From Endomychus coccineus (Eukaryota; Arthropoda; Insecta; Coleoptera; Endomychidae), in contig OY294072.1 in the NCBI GenBank assembly GCA_958510875.1, positions 186,001 through 250,000 of the forward strand: a stretch of 64,000 nucleotides of DNA, read 5' to 3'. The notes under the pieces were generated by a model, which was given only the letters and a program-made list of their open reading frames with translations, was not told where the DNA came from and ran no database searches. Each line of letters starts with the position of its first letter. Position 1 is the first letter of the stretch. The position numbers were made by a program, and so were the translations under genes. Positions 49,630 to 62,701 of this stretch are shown here, in pieces.

Positions 49630-52020
49630 TGATAGTGAATCAAACAGATGTCCCAACCGTGTAGAAGCAAATGACAAATTCTCTTTAAAATTGAATTCGA
49701 ATCATTCCCCATTCGATTATAACTGTCCAGTATTAGTTCAAAAAATTAACAATGAGAAACGAAAATTAGAAATGGAAACAAATCAATATCAATTACCTAA
49801 TAACAAACTCGATACCTCTAAAATGTCAAACTTCTCTAAAATTTTACATTATAACATTCAATGTCTAAGAAACAAAACTTCAGAACTAGAAGCTTTTTTA
49901 ATAGGTAAAAGTTATGATATACTTTGTATAAATGAACATTGGTTGGGATCTGACGAATTATAAACACTCTGAACATAAGTGGTTTTGTAAATCTCTCAGC
50001 TTTTTGCAGAACAACGCATAAACATGGGGGAGTGGGTATTTTTACAAGTAATATCATAGAAGCAATTCCGTTAGCCTTTGATACTCAAGAAATATCTGAT
50101 GAAATACATTTTGAAATAGCAGGTATAATGTACAACAATATACAGGTACTGACAATCTATCGCTCACCTCTTGAGGATTTTGACATATTTTTAAATAGAT
50201 TAGATGCAACACTTAATAAGCTATCATTACACAAAGGTACTATAATAACTGGGAACTTTAACGTACATTTCCATTCAGATAGTAAAGAATCTCAGTTACT
50301 ATGTAATATGTTAGAATCCTACGGACTACATAAAACTGTTCATAACTATACTAGAAACGGAGCAACTCTTGATAACATATTTACCAATTTTAACAGCAAT
50401 TGTTATGTTGCAACAGTAACAGATCCCAATTTATCTGATCACCTTGCTATATCATTTGATTTTGAAGTGGAAAACAAAACATCATTAAATAATAAAATCA
50501 GAATAACCTACAGACCAATAACAGAACAAGGCTTCTTTAAACTTTATAATTATGTAGATAAAGTACATTGGTCATTTGTAAACAATTCTCAAATAAATGT
50601 AAATAACAAATTTGATCATTTTTTAAATCTGATAATAGATGTCTGTGATTCTAGCTTCCCAATGAAAACAAAATTTATAAAACAAAACGAACCTAACATA
50701 CCTAAAATACATTGGTTCAATGACAACTTAAGACAAAGTAGAGAAAAATTGCAGTTATCAAGCAGTTTAAATAAAACTAATCCACAAATTGTTTCCAATG
50801 AATCACTTAATAAATTTAAAAAAGGTATCGTGAGGACATTAATAAAAGTAAAAAAGAAGCTAACTATAAATACATTAACAATTCAAAAAATATGCAAAAG
50901 GCATTGTGCCACTGATTTAAATATTTTTTTTACAAATATAGCAGAATCCCTTTTCAAGAATCTTCCACCTTTACAAAATAATCCTATTGATTATACAAAA
51001 AAAATTAATTTAGTCTTCCATTCAGAATTTGAATTCATAGAAGTTACTTTCAATGAAATGAGAGATATAATTTCAAATTTAAATAATAGTCCCAGCAAGG
51101 ACACTTATAATATAAATGTTAAAATAGTTAAAACTATTCTAAATTTGATCGTTTTTCCTCTATGTAAAATTATAAACCAACGTATCACCTCTAGCATTTT
51201 TCCAGATTCCCTCAAAATATCTAAAGTAGTTCCGATTTACAAAAAAGGCTTATGCGATGATGTTGATAACTATAGGCCAATATCAATTACACCCATCTTT
51301 GGCAAAATTTTTGAGACTGTGCTGAAACGGCAAATAACATACTATTTTGAGGCAAATAATTGGTTTAATAAATGTCAATTTGGATTTCGTAGCAATGTTT
51401 CTACTACAGCTGCTATAAACAAACTTACTAGCTATGTTCGAGAATGTTTTGAGGAAAAGAAGTTCATGCAAGCCTCCTTTTTTGACGTTACCAAGGCTTT
51501 TGACTGTGTGTCCCATGATCTGTTGATGCAAAAGCTCCAAGAATACAACTTTGATAACAATAGTATAAATCTTATTAAATCATACTCAACTAATCGTAAA
51601 TCGTATGCAATATGTATCATACAACAATGAAAATTCGACAAATAAAATAATCACATTTGGCGTTCCACAAGGATCTGTCTTGGGGCCAACCTTATTTTTA
51701 ATATACATTAATGACATTAGCAATTCTCTGTTGTATAAGAACAACATTATTTTATTTGCCGACGACACAACAACACATGATAGTGCTTGGACAGCTTGGA
51801 GCAATTGAGTCAACAGGCCTTGGAAACACGAACCAGTATTTGTAATTGGTTCCTTGCTAATAACCTTAGCATTAATGATAGCAAAACACAAACTTTACAT
51901 TTTTCACTTAGACCAGTCAATTTAAATATTGAAACCAACATAGTTAAATTCTTCGGCGTTTATCTCGATTCAAGATTGACATAGGAGCATCATATTGCAC
52001 AACTATCAAAAAAAAAAAAA
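49630..52020 (+). mobile_element. LINE-beta, unit 7, truncated 3' end
   Basis: Like unit 4, the endonuclease-to-RT frame is continuous (50032-51630), but a 7-base tandem duplication (AATCGTA twice, near 51594-51607) shifts it before the VPQGSVLGP motif, which is picked up in frame 51605-51808. The TAG after LDSRLT and the 13-A end are shared with unit 4. Confidence 0.92.
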
Positions 52021-52284
52021 TAAACGGTTTTCAATAGTGTATCTTCCTCTGTTTACTGTAAATAGGTAGCTACTTTTGAAGAAATAGAGTTGCTTTAAAT
52101 TTGTATTCTACAATATCGATGATTCAAAAACATTTTAATTTTGAAAAGTACAGTTGCAATATTTTAATTTGTTGTATAGTATTTGAGGAGCCATGTAGTT
52201 GTAGAGCGACTATATTTTATGAGCATTTTCTTTTGCAATACTTGAAGTTTCAATGATTAAATTATATAACCTAGAATTGGCCAA

Positions 52285-52298
52285 GTGACGTACGTCAC
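52285..52298. promoter_or_regulatory. 14-bp palindrome, unit 7
   Basis: Identical palindrome in the same place, with the unit 4 type right flank. Confidence 0.4.
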
Positions 52299-52497
52299 AA
52301 ATTCCAAAGAGTACAAAAACTATACCTTCGACTAACATTTGACTCCATTCCAATTTTATACTCTTCTATGAATATCTACCACTCTCAATCTATCTAACCT
52401 ATGAATGTATAAGTGACATACGATCCAAACCATAGAATAACTTGTGACACGTGCTAATAGTAAAAGTTTCTATAAACACGTACCCATCTCTATATAA

Positions 52498-52668
52498 CCT
52501 ACAACTGCCAGAGTGACGTCTGTCACAGTGACAACCTGAAGGTGCCCATACACCTCACATAAAGGTTACCACGCACTATCCGACTAAACTCTCAAAAAGG
52601 CGTTGCACATGAAAACAACTGTACGTCAGCGGGGCGTAGCACAGCGGGGCGTAGCTCGTAAAATCAGC
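52498..52668. repeat. Hairpin-rich module, copy 12
   Basis: Matches copy 6, 22,692 bp to the left. Confidence 0.85.
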
Positions 52669-53038
52669 TAACTAGAATGAGCGACAGTTTAAGTTGGTGC
52701 ACAAGTTACCAAAAATCAAACTAGGAATATGGACCCGACAAGCGAGCGAAGCGAGCCTGAAAAATTGTCGAAATGTTAACTTTGATCCTTTTAGAAGGTG
52801 GTGATAGCCACAAACCGGCTCGAAAACTGTTTTGAAATAGTTAATTTTGGTTAAATAAACGGTTTTCTATAAGGATGTTATATTATAACGTTAGCACAAA
52901 TAATGAAATGGCATTCAAAGTATAGATTGTATAGTTTCAATACTAACAATTGGGCTTTGCAGAATATGTATATAGAAAGAATCTAGGTAATGAAATACTC
53001 CCATTTACTCAGTTGTTCCTTGCATTATATCTATGTAA

Positions 53039-53208
53039 CCTACAACTGTCAAGTTGACGTTTGTCCAAGTGACAACCTAAAGGTGCCCATATGCCTCACA
53101 TAAAGGTTACCACGCACTATCCGACTAAACCCTCGAAAAGGCGTTGCACATGAAAACAACTGTACGTCAGCGGGCCTTGCTCAGCGGGGCGTAGCCCGTA
53201 AAATCAGC
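53039..53208. repeat. Hairpin-rich module, copy 13
   Basis: Matches copy 7, including GCGGGCCTTG. Confidence 0.85.
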
Positions 53209-53587
53209 TAACTAGAATGAGCGACAGTTTAAGTTGGTGCACAAGTTACCAAAAATCAAACTAGGAATATGGACCCGACAAGCGAGCGAAGCGAGCCTGG
53301 AAAATTGTCGAAATGTTAACTTTGATCCTTTTAGAAGGTGGTGATAGCCACAAACCGGCTCGAAAACTGTTTTGAAATAGTTAATTTTGGTTAAATAAAC
53401 GGTTTTCTATAAGGATGTTATATTATAACGTTAGCACAAATAATGGAATGGCATTCAAAATATAGATTGTATAGTTTCAATACTTTGCTTTGCAGAATAT
53501 GTATATAGAAAGAATCTAGGTAGGATTAAAATTCAATAACGAAATACTCCCATTTACTCAGTTGTTCCTTGCATTTTATCTATGTAA

Positions 53588-53773
53588 CCTACAACTGTCA
53601 AGTTGACGTTTGTCCAAGTGACAACCTAAAGGTGCCCATACACCTCACATAAAGGTTACCACGCACTATCCGACTAAACCCTCAAAAAGGCGTTGCACAT
53701 GAAAACAACTGTACGTCAGCGGGGCGTGACTTAGCGGGGCGTAGCACAGCGGGGCGTAGCCCGTAAAATCAGC
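53588..53773. repeat. Hairpin-rich module, copy 14
   Basis: Matches copy 8 except GGGGCGTGACTT. Confidence 0.85.
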
Positions 53774-54159
53774 TAACTAGAATGAGCGACAGTTTAAGTT
53801 GGTGCACAAGTTACCAAAAATCAAACTAGGAATATGGACCCGACAAGCGAGCGAAGCGAGCCTGAAAAATTGTCGAAATGTTAACTTTGATCCTTTTAGA
53901 AGGTGGTGATAGCCACAAACCGGCTCGAAAACTGTTTTGAAATAGTTAATTTTGGTTAAATAAACGGTTTTCTATAAGGATGTTATATTATAACGTTAGC
54001 ACAAATAATGAAATGGCATTCAAAGTATAGATTGTATAGTTTCAATACTAACAATTGGGCTTTGCAGAATATGTATATAGAAAGAATCTAGGTAGGATTA
54101 AAATTCAATAATGAAATACTCCCATTTACTCAGTTGTTCCTTGCATTATATCTATGTAA

Positions 54160-54312
54160 CCTACAACTGTCAAGTTGACGTTTGTCCAAGTGACAACCTA
54201 AAGGTGCCGTACGCCTCACATAAAGGTTACCACGCACCATCCGACTGAACCCTCACAAAGGCGTTGCACATAAAAAACTGCATCTTAGCGGGGCGTAGCC
54301 CGTAAAATCAAC
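54160..54312. repeat. Hairpin-rich module, copy 15
   Basis: Matches copy 9. Confidence 0.85.
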
Positions 54313-54837
54313 TAGTCGGTATTAGAATAAGCGGCTTATTAGGTTGGTAGTCAAGTTACTAAAAATCAAACTAGGAATATGCGATTTTCGACCTAATCGA
54401 CGAACATTTTTGAACACGACAAGCTAAATGAAGCAAGCGCAGCGAGCCAAAAAAATGATTGAAACGTTAACTTTGAACCTTTTAGAAGGTCGCATAAGCC
54501 CCAAACCGGGTCGAAAACTGTTTTGAAATAGTTAATTTTCCGTAAATCGAATGACGTTCACGTTAGAAGCCCGTAGCTCGCGAGTTGAAATAGTGCAAAA
54601 GTTAGGAACATAGAACTTCTTTACGGGGGCTTTTTGCGTACCGATTTCACTCCATGTAGTTAGATTTAGTCGGGATACGCACCCGACAGCCCTTCTTTTT
54701 TCCAAAAATTTCGTTTAAATACGAAAATTTAATTAAAATAGAAACAGGTACTCTCAGGTCTCACCTATGCACGTCTAACGTGCAACGTACCAAAGGGAAT
54801 TTTCTAGCTACTAAAATATACCCGAAGCGGATAAATG

Positions 54838-55233
54838 CTAGCGGCCCATAGCAAAAAAGACTTTATTACAGCTGGCGCCGGCCGCACGGGCCACGAAACG
54901 GCCCCAAATTAACAAGATCGAAGTAAAATGTATAAACTCTAACTGACGCGTAGCGAGCTCCTCGAGGGATATGTCGAAATCATTTCGTTCGTAGCTTATT
55001 ACATAGGACGTTTGGCCTTCATGCAATTGTGTTTTTATACAATTCGAACCTTCTAATTTCGATAGGCCACGTGAAAATCCCGGAGCCAGAAGCGCTATCG
55101 AGATCTGAATGTTTAAACTTTCGTATAAAATTGCGAAATTTCGCATTCTTAGAAACGTCAAATTAATTAATCTGACACAAGAGTTGGGGATATTTTTATT
55201 CAAATCGATATAATACCACTTTTTGTCGGCCAT
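54838..55233 (-). CDS. Array ORF copy 8, 131 aa
   Basis: Full-length and apparently identical to copy 5, 22,692 bp away, including the unusual R31, L49 and R55. The 5' region, TATA-like box and 3' flank are of the same flavours as copy 5. Confidence 0.45.
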   Translation of the reverse strand: MADKKWYYIDLNKNIPNSCVRLINLTFLRMRNFAILYESLNIQISIALLAPGFSRGLSKLEGSNCIKTQLHEGQTSYVISYERNDFDISLEELATRQLEFIHFTSILLIWGRFVARAAGASCNKVFFAMGR

Positions 55234-55508
55234 GATGTAATAATAATAATGAAAATTTCTCAAATCGAAAACTAGAGCCTGTACTTTCAATTAAAATTCA
55301 CCATTCGAAAGATCGTCATCGATAATGCAAAAAAATTATTATAGTATACCGTTTAACCCAAAAATGCCTCTAAATAGGTCAAATAAATTGATAAAGATTC
55401 GACGTCGTTTGACGGTAACCTATGTAAGAATTTACTGATAATTTTCGAAAGCGATCGATTTCGGAGGTGTATGTATAATAAAACGATGTAGAAATAATGT
55501 CAAGAGAT

Positions 55509-55524
55509 CTTAAATAGCTATATA
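55509..55524 (-). promoter_or_regulatory. TATA-like box, unit 8
   Basis: Same 16 bases, upstream of ORF copy 8. Confidence 0.45.
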
Positions 55525-55760
55525 CTGCTCAGAAATTCCCAAAATGGTCCATGGACGAAGGTATACTTCCGAGGGAAATATGTACATTTCCACATCTATA
55601 GTTCATGTGGGGCTACTGAAACTATTTCTATCGTCGTAAAATGTTCCAGCGAACCTCTGTGGTCTCGGAGATAACCTCCTCTCACGTATTTAATCTCTGG
55701 CAAGCGTAAGTTGTGAATATCATGTTTCCATTCAAAAGTACTTGAATATGATACAACAAA

Positions 55761-56116
55761 GGGGCCCCATCTATTAAAAAACGTTCTAGAGGTATGTCTG
55801 AACAATATGTAACAATAAGATTCAACATACTTTATTTCAGATTTGAATATATGAATTATATCAAGGTTTGGAACCAACAGATATATTCTTGCAGAAATAT
55901 CGTGACAACACGATATAGAAAGGTATGTACATCATATTCGAGCAGAGTTCAATACATTTTCAATGAATATATCAAGATATCTGTCATATTCTACAGTAAA
56001 AGTAGCAATTTTCAAGTAACGTAGCAGCACGAACATTGGGTTCACTCAGAATTAGTTCAAATTGATGGTACAGGACTTTCAATGTACTCGAATAATGTTA
56101 CTGTATATACAATAAA
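55761..56116 (+). ncRNA. Candidate spliced plus-strand transcript, unit 8
   Basis: Type A version with all signals intact and AATAAA at 56111-56116. Confidence 0.3.
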
Positions 56117-57315
56117 GATATTTCTATAGACATTTGTATCGTGTATTATGTTTATAGGAATACAAATAGTGATTTCACATGTTCAACGTAGACACAAGGT
56201 TATGTCTTACATTTTACCAAGTATGCGATGCTAAATATGGGTAAATGATATTGAATAAAGCAAGAAAAAGATGTTTTCAAGAGTATTTCATATGTTGTTG
56301 GAATGGAAAGCATTCTTAATGTTCAATTTACATGATGTATCATTTTATACATATGTCAGTTGGTGGAAAAATTTCACCAAAACAGATGTTACATGCATGA
56401 AAATGATTATAAAAGTGTTAAACAATTAATCTGCTACCACAAGGTATACTTTCAACAAAGTATACATCACTTTATGGATGTTATACAATATTAAGACATA
56501 TGACGGAGATACATTCAAAGGATAGATGGTACAGTTTCAATACTTTAAATTGAGCTTTGCAAATGTATATATGAAAAGAATAAAGGTAGGAGGAAAACTT
56601 AATAATGAAATGCACCCTTTTTCTTCATTATTCCTGGCATAAGTTTCAGATTCGATTGCTTCCTCAACGGGTTGTAGATTTTTTATAACATAACTTTCTC
56701 TGAGACTATCTAGCAATAAAAATGAATATGTACAAACTTGCTTGAGACATGTAGGTACAAACGAAACACAATTGCATTTTGCAAGTTACTAATAGGAATA
56801 AATTCTGTATCTTTGTATTTATAACAAAAAGGGTAAATCGTACAGTTTTAAGACTGGGAATTGGTTTTTACAATGGTTCTACTACCGATATGTTTGAGAA
56901 ATCTTTTCGAATGGTATACTAAGAAGGTGTATCCTTGAGGTAGCTCAAAAGAGAATGTCATTCTGCTTCAGACAGACAAAATGCTTAGGCTTCCTCAACG
57001 GCTAATAGATTTTTTTATAAAATAGCTTCTTCTCATTCCTCAGAGACTGTAATTTGGACTGAAAATAAAGTAAAAAGTAGCTTCACAGATACTGCAAATA
57101 GCATTGAAAATAATTGAAAAAGCAGCTTGAGAGATTAACATACAAAATTGTATTGCATTTAGCATGGCAATGCTGAAAATTAATTAGCTTGATATTCATA
57201 AGGTAGGTATTACAATTTTTTTTCTTACAAGGAGAGGTAATTGTGTGTACCTATTTGTTAGAATGTTGAGAATTAGGGGGTACAATTACAAAGCAGCATA
57301 GGACATTGTCTGAGA

Positions 57316-58292
57316 GAAGAGGGAAAGCAATACAAGCAAATCTTGTATCGATCATATTTATATGAAAAATAAACTTCATACAGAATATATTGCTGCTATC
57401 ATAAAGACAACCATAACAGATCACTATTCCACTTTACTAGCATTAAATATAAATCATATTAAAGGTGTAAAAAACGACTTATTGGTGACAAAAATAGACG
57501 AGGATAAATTAAGGAAATCATTGGAGGATGAAAATTGGGACACAGTTAATATTGAAATCATTTATAATAAAAACATAAAAAGAAAAGAGTGGATCACAGC
57601 AGGCATTTTGAAGTCTATAAAAACTAGAAATTGGCTTTACCAGCAATATCTAAAATATCCAAATAATGAGACTATTAATAATTGTTATGAAATATACAGG
57701 AATAAACTCAATGGCCTCATTCAACTAAGTGTAATCATTTCAAATACAAAATTATGGATAACGTAGGGTCTAATAAAGCATTATGGGAAACAATTAATAA
57801 AGTTGAGAACAAAAAGATCAAAAATAAATGGGAAATCAAGGAATTGAAGCTTGAAAGTGATGAGATTGTAAAAACTCCTATTGATATTTCAAATGCTTTC
57901 AGTAAACACTATGCTAACATAGGTAAAACTTATGCAAAAAAAAATACGAAGGCATGAAACTGACACTCACACTAATGAAAATAGGAGTCCTAGATCCATG
58001 TTCTTGTACAGTACAACTCCAAATGAGGTCGTTTCTATTATTAATTCAAGTGACAATAATAATGGTACAGGTGAAGATAAAATATCTAACAAAAGTACTT
58101 ACGTTCTCTTCTTATGTTAGGGGGCAACCTGAATTCAAGGAATTAAAAACAGGTAACGATTCCTGTTTAGAAATTGTCCCTTCATTAAAGTATTTAGGAG
58201 TCACAATAGATAAATTTCTAAAATGAGATATACATGCCCAAGAAATGATAAAAAAATTAAGAGGCATTGTTTACAGAATGTGTCATTTAAAG
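57316..58292 (+). pseudogene. LINE-alpha fragment, unit 8
   Basis: As in unit 1 (WETINKVENK), with the 4-base loss and a private E for K in NNCYEIYRNK. Confidence 0.83.
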
Positions 58293-61200
58293 TGATAGTG
58301 AATCAAACAGATGTCCCAACCGTGTAGAAGCAAATGACAAATTCTCTTTAAAATTGAATTCGAATCATTCCCCATTCGATTATAACTGTCCAGTATTAGT
58401 TCAAAAAATTAACAATGAGAAACGAAAATTAGAAATGGAAACAAATCAATATCAATTACCTAATAACAAACTCGATACCTCTAAAATGTCAAACTTCTCT
58501 AAAATTTTACATTATAACATTCAATGTCTAAGAAACAAAACTTCAGAACTAGAAGCTTTTTTAATAGGTAAAAGTTATGATATACTTTGTATAAATGAAC
58601 ATTGGTTGGGATCTGACGAATTATAAACACTCTGAACATAAGTGGTTTTGTAAATCTCTCAGCTTTTTGCAGAACAACGCATAAACATGGGGGAGTGGGT
58701 ATTTTTACAAGTAATATCATAGAAGCAATTCCGTTAGCCTTTGATACTCAAGAAATATCTGATGAAATACATTTTGAAATAGCAGGTATAATGTACAACA
58801 ATATACAGGTACTGACAATCTATCGCTCACCTCTTGAGGATTTTGACATATTTTTAAATAGATTAGATGCAACACTTAATAAGCTATCATTACACAAAGG
58901 TACTATAATAACTGGGAACTTTAACGTACATTTCCATTCAGATAGTAAAGAATCTCAGTTACTATGTAATATGTTTGAATCCTACGGACTACATAAAACT
59001 GTTCATAACTATACTAGAAACGGAGCAACTCTTGATAACATATTTACCAATTTTAACAGCAATTGTTATGTTGCAACAGTAACAGATCCCAATTTATCTG
59101 ATCATCTTGCTATATCATTTGATTTTGAAGTGGAAAACAAAACATCATTAAATAATAAAATCAGAATAACCTACAGACCAATAACAGAACAAGGCTTCTT
59201 TAAACTTTATAATTATGTAGATAAAGTACATTGGTCATTTGTAAACAATTCTCAAATAAATGTAAATAACAAATTTGATCATTTTTTAAATCTGATAATA
59301 GATGTCTGTGATTCTAGCTTCCCAATGAAAACAAAATTTATAAAACAAAACGAACCTAACATACCTAAAATACATTGGTTCAATGACAACTTAAGACAAA
59401 GTAGAGAAAAATTGCAGTTATCAAGCAGTTTAAATAAAACTAATCCACAAATTGTTTCCAATGAATCACTTAATAAATTTAAAAAAGGTATCGTGAGGAC
59501 ATTAATAAAAGTAAAAAAGAAGCTAACGATAAATACATTAACAATTCAAAAAATATGCAAAAGGCATTGTGCCACTGATTTAAATATTTTTTTTACAAAT
59601 ATAGCAGAATCCCTTTTCAAGAATCTTCCACCTTTACAAAATAATCCTATTGATTATACAAAAAAAATTAATTTAGTCTTCCATTCAGAATTTAAATTCA
59701 TAGAAGTTACTTTCAATGAAATGAGAGATATAATTTCAAATTTAAATAATAGTCCCAGCAAGGACACTTATAATATAAATGTTAAAATAGTTAAAACTGT
59801 TCTAAATTTGATCGTTTTTCCTCTATGTAAAATTATAAACCAACGTATCACCTCTAACATTTTTCCAGATTCCCTCAAAATATCTAAAGTAGTTCCGATT
59901 CACAAAAAAGGCTTATGCGATGATGTTGATAACTATAGGCCAATATCAATTACACCCATCTTTGGCAAAATTTTTGAGACTGCTGAAACGGCAAATAACA
60001 TACTATTTTGAGGCAAATAATTGGTTTAATAAATGTCAATTTGGATTTCGTAGCAATGTTTCTACTACAGCTGCTATAAACAAACTTACTAGCTATGTTC
60101 GAGAATGTTTTGAGGAAAAGAAGTTCATGCAAGCCTCCTTTTTTGACGTTACCAAGGCTTTTGACTGTGTGTCCCATGATCTGTTGATGCAAAAGCTCCA
60201 AGAATACAACTTTGATAACAATAGTATAAATCTTATTAAATCATACTTAACTAATCGTATGCAATATGTATCATACAACAATGAAAATTCGACAAATAAA
60301 ATAATCACATTTGGCGTTCCACAAGGATCTGTCTTGGGGCCAACCTTATTTTTAATATTCATTAATGACATTAGCAATTCTCTGTTGTATAAGAACAACA
60401 TTATTTTATTTGCCGACGACACAACAACACATGATAGTGCTTGGACAGCTTGGAGCAATTGAGTCAACAGGCCTTGGAAACACGAACCAGTATTTGTAAT
60501 TGGTTCCTTGCTAATAACCTTAGCATTAATGATAGCAAAACACAAACTTTACATTTTTCACTTAGACCAGTCAATTTAAATATTGAAACCAACATAGTTA
60601 AATTCTTCGGCGTTTATCTCGATTCAAGATTGACATGGGAGCATCATATTGCACAACTATCAAAAAAACTCGACAAAATCATTTTCGTTATACGAAATCT
60701 AAAAAATACAATATCAGAGAATGTATTGATGAATGCGTACTATGGTTATTTCCATTCACATATGACATATGCAATACTATGTTGGGGTTATTCAGCGCAG
60801 GCCTCAAGGATCTTTGCAATTCAGAGAAGGTGCATAAGAGTGTTGGCAAACCTAAAATATAGAGCGTGTTTTAAACAAAAATTTAAATCCTTGAAGATGC
60901 TCACTTTTCCAAGTGTTTTTATATTAAATTGTATAACACATGTAAAAAAAAACTGGTTGCTTATGTTAAACACTCCAACTATCATGAATATAACACCAGA
61001 GGAAAGGACAACTTCAACAGAATCAATAAAACTAGAGATGGACAAGGCCACTATAGCATAAAATTATACAATGTTCTACCAGAATCTATTAAAAATTTAA
61101 ATATCAGAAATTTTGAACACAAAATGAAAACTTTTTTACAAAATAAAACATTCTATAGTATAGATGAGTATCTAGGTTTTAATTTTGAAGACATTGAAAG

Positions 61201-61420
61201 TAGTCCTATGTAATATACTATGGTGTTTTATTATGATCTATCTACAATTTTATTATGTAATTAGTTGTATTTATTGTAATTTATTATCATTTATGAAAAT
61301 CTTAATGTAAATTTAATAAGTGATTCTCCAACTGTGATACATCTGATGTATTAATGTCAAATACTATAAATTTTAAATACCATCCTTAATAAATTGTTTT
61401 TCATTGACTTGTGAAATAAA
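58293..61420 (+). mobile_element. LINE-beta, unit 8, complete 3' end
   Basis: As in unit 1 in extent, with C-terminus and 3' UTR. It carries the TG deletion of units 5 and 6 (ETAETANN), not the different deletion of unit 1. Private changes include H for Y in VPIHKKG and F for Y in LIFINDI. The A-run frameshift near 60946 is shared with unit 1. Confidence 0.92.
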
Positions 61421-61571
61421 CACCCTTATCCACTAAAAATACTATTAAAATACTGAGGACCTTTCGACAAGCATAAGGCATTAGAGTTGAAAGATTCTTT
61501 GTAATTGAGCAGCTCTTTTACTGGATAAGGTTGATTATTTCTTATTTATATTTGAAAGTTATCAAACAATA

Positions 61572-61716
61572 ATACAGCCTCATTTTGATTACTGTGCTTC
61601 CTTAATATATTCATTAGGTAAAAACAGCAAAGCCTCACTTCAGAAATTACAGAATAGAGGAATGTAAAACACTAAAAAGAACTATGTATTTTAATAAAGT
61701 AGATGTTCCTAATCTT
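61572..61716 (+). mobile_element. LINE-delta C-terminal scrap, unit 8
   Basis: Same scrap and same junction with the mariner remnant as in unit 1, so both predate duplication of this unit form. Confidence 0.75.
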
Positions 61717-62010
61717 AAATAAAACTGTTTTTAAACATTATTGAACATATCAGGCGTGATTGACCTCATCACAAGCGTTTTTCGTTCTTTCAACTCATTT
61801 AAATCAAAAGGTTTAGTTTTGTACACAATGGTCTTCACATATCCCCATAGATAGAAATCTAATAATGTAAGATCAGGTGATCGCGCTGGCCATTCAATCG
61901 TACTGCCGGACATTAAATTGGTAATGTGGTGGTGCTCCATCCTGCTGGAACAATATCGTATTCACTGGAACTTGAGGGTTTCCTGGATTAGGATATAAAT
62001 TTGCCAATGG
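61717..62010 (-). pseudogene. mariner-like transposase 3' remnant, unit 8
   Basis: As in unit 1, with S for A in LMSGS and a TAA that ends the frame at FNNV (61731), so slightly more decayed. Confidence 0.87.
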
Positions 62011-62701
62011 TCGAAATGTTAACTTTGAACCTTTTAGAAGGTGGTGATAGCCACAAACCGGCTCGAAAACTGTTTTGAAATGGTTAATTTTGGATAAATA
62101 AACGGTTTTCTATAAGGTACCTTCCTCTGTTTGGTTAAAATAGGTAGGTACTTTTGGAAAAATAGAGTTGCTTTTCATTCAAATAAGTAATGAAAATGAT
62201 ACTTGATTAATATCCGTATAAGTAAGTAACTGTTATAGTAACTATATGTAGATTCTTTCTTAAAGTGCCAAAGATTTTTAAACAAGTTAATATCAGAATG
62301 TACTTCCGTCAATGAATTAATTAAATTTGTATTTTACAATATCAATGATTCAAAGACATTTTAATTTTGAAAAAGTGGAGTTGCAATATTTTAATTTGTT
62401 GTATAGTATTTGAGGAGCCATGTAGTTGTAGAGCGACTATATTTTATGAGCATTTTCTTTTGCAATACTTGAAGTTTCAATGATTGAATTATATAACCTA
62501 GAATTGGCCAGAGTACTCTAGAACTATACCTTCGACTAAGATTTGACTCCATTCCAATTTTATACTCTTCTATGAATATCTACCACTCTCAATCTATCTA
62601 ACCTATGAATGTCAAAGTGACATACGATCCAAACCATAGAATAACTTGTGACACGTGCTAATAGTAAAAGTTTCTATAAACGCGTACCCATCTCTATATA
62701 A

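Larger units (their letters stand above)
52874..54312. repeat. Triple cassette, end of unit 7
   Basis: Same three copies at 52874, 53414 and 53979, with identical spacing to those of unit 4 and identical private changes. Confidence 0.92.
46175..54837. repeat. Unit 7, type A with triple cassette
   Basis: A near-duplicate of unit 4 from LINE-beta rightward: same L in the CNMLESYGL stretch, same TAG nonsense after LDSRLT, same 13-A junction and same three cassettes (52874-54312). The spacing to unit 4 equivalents is 22,686-22,693 bp. Its left part resembles unit 6 (ORF truncated at W110, AATGAA). Backbone 47454-48652 and 52021-52497 have no visible gene. Confidence 0.92.
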
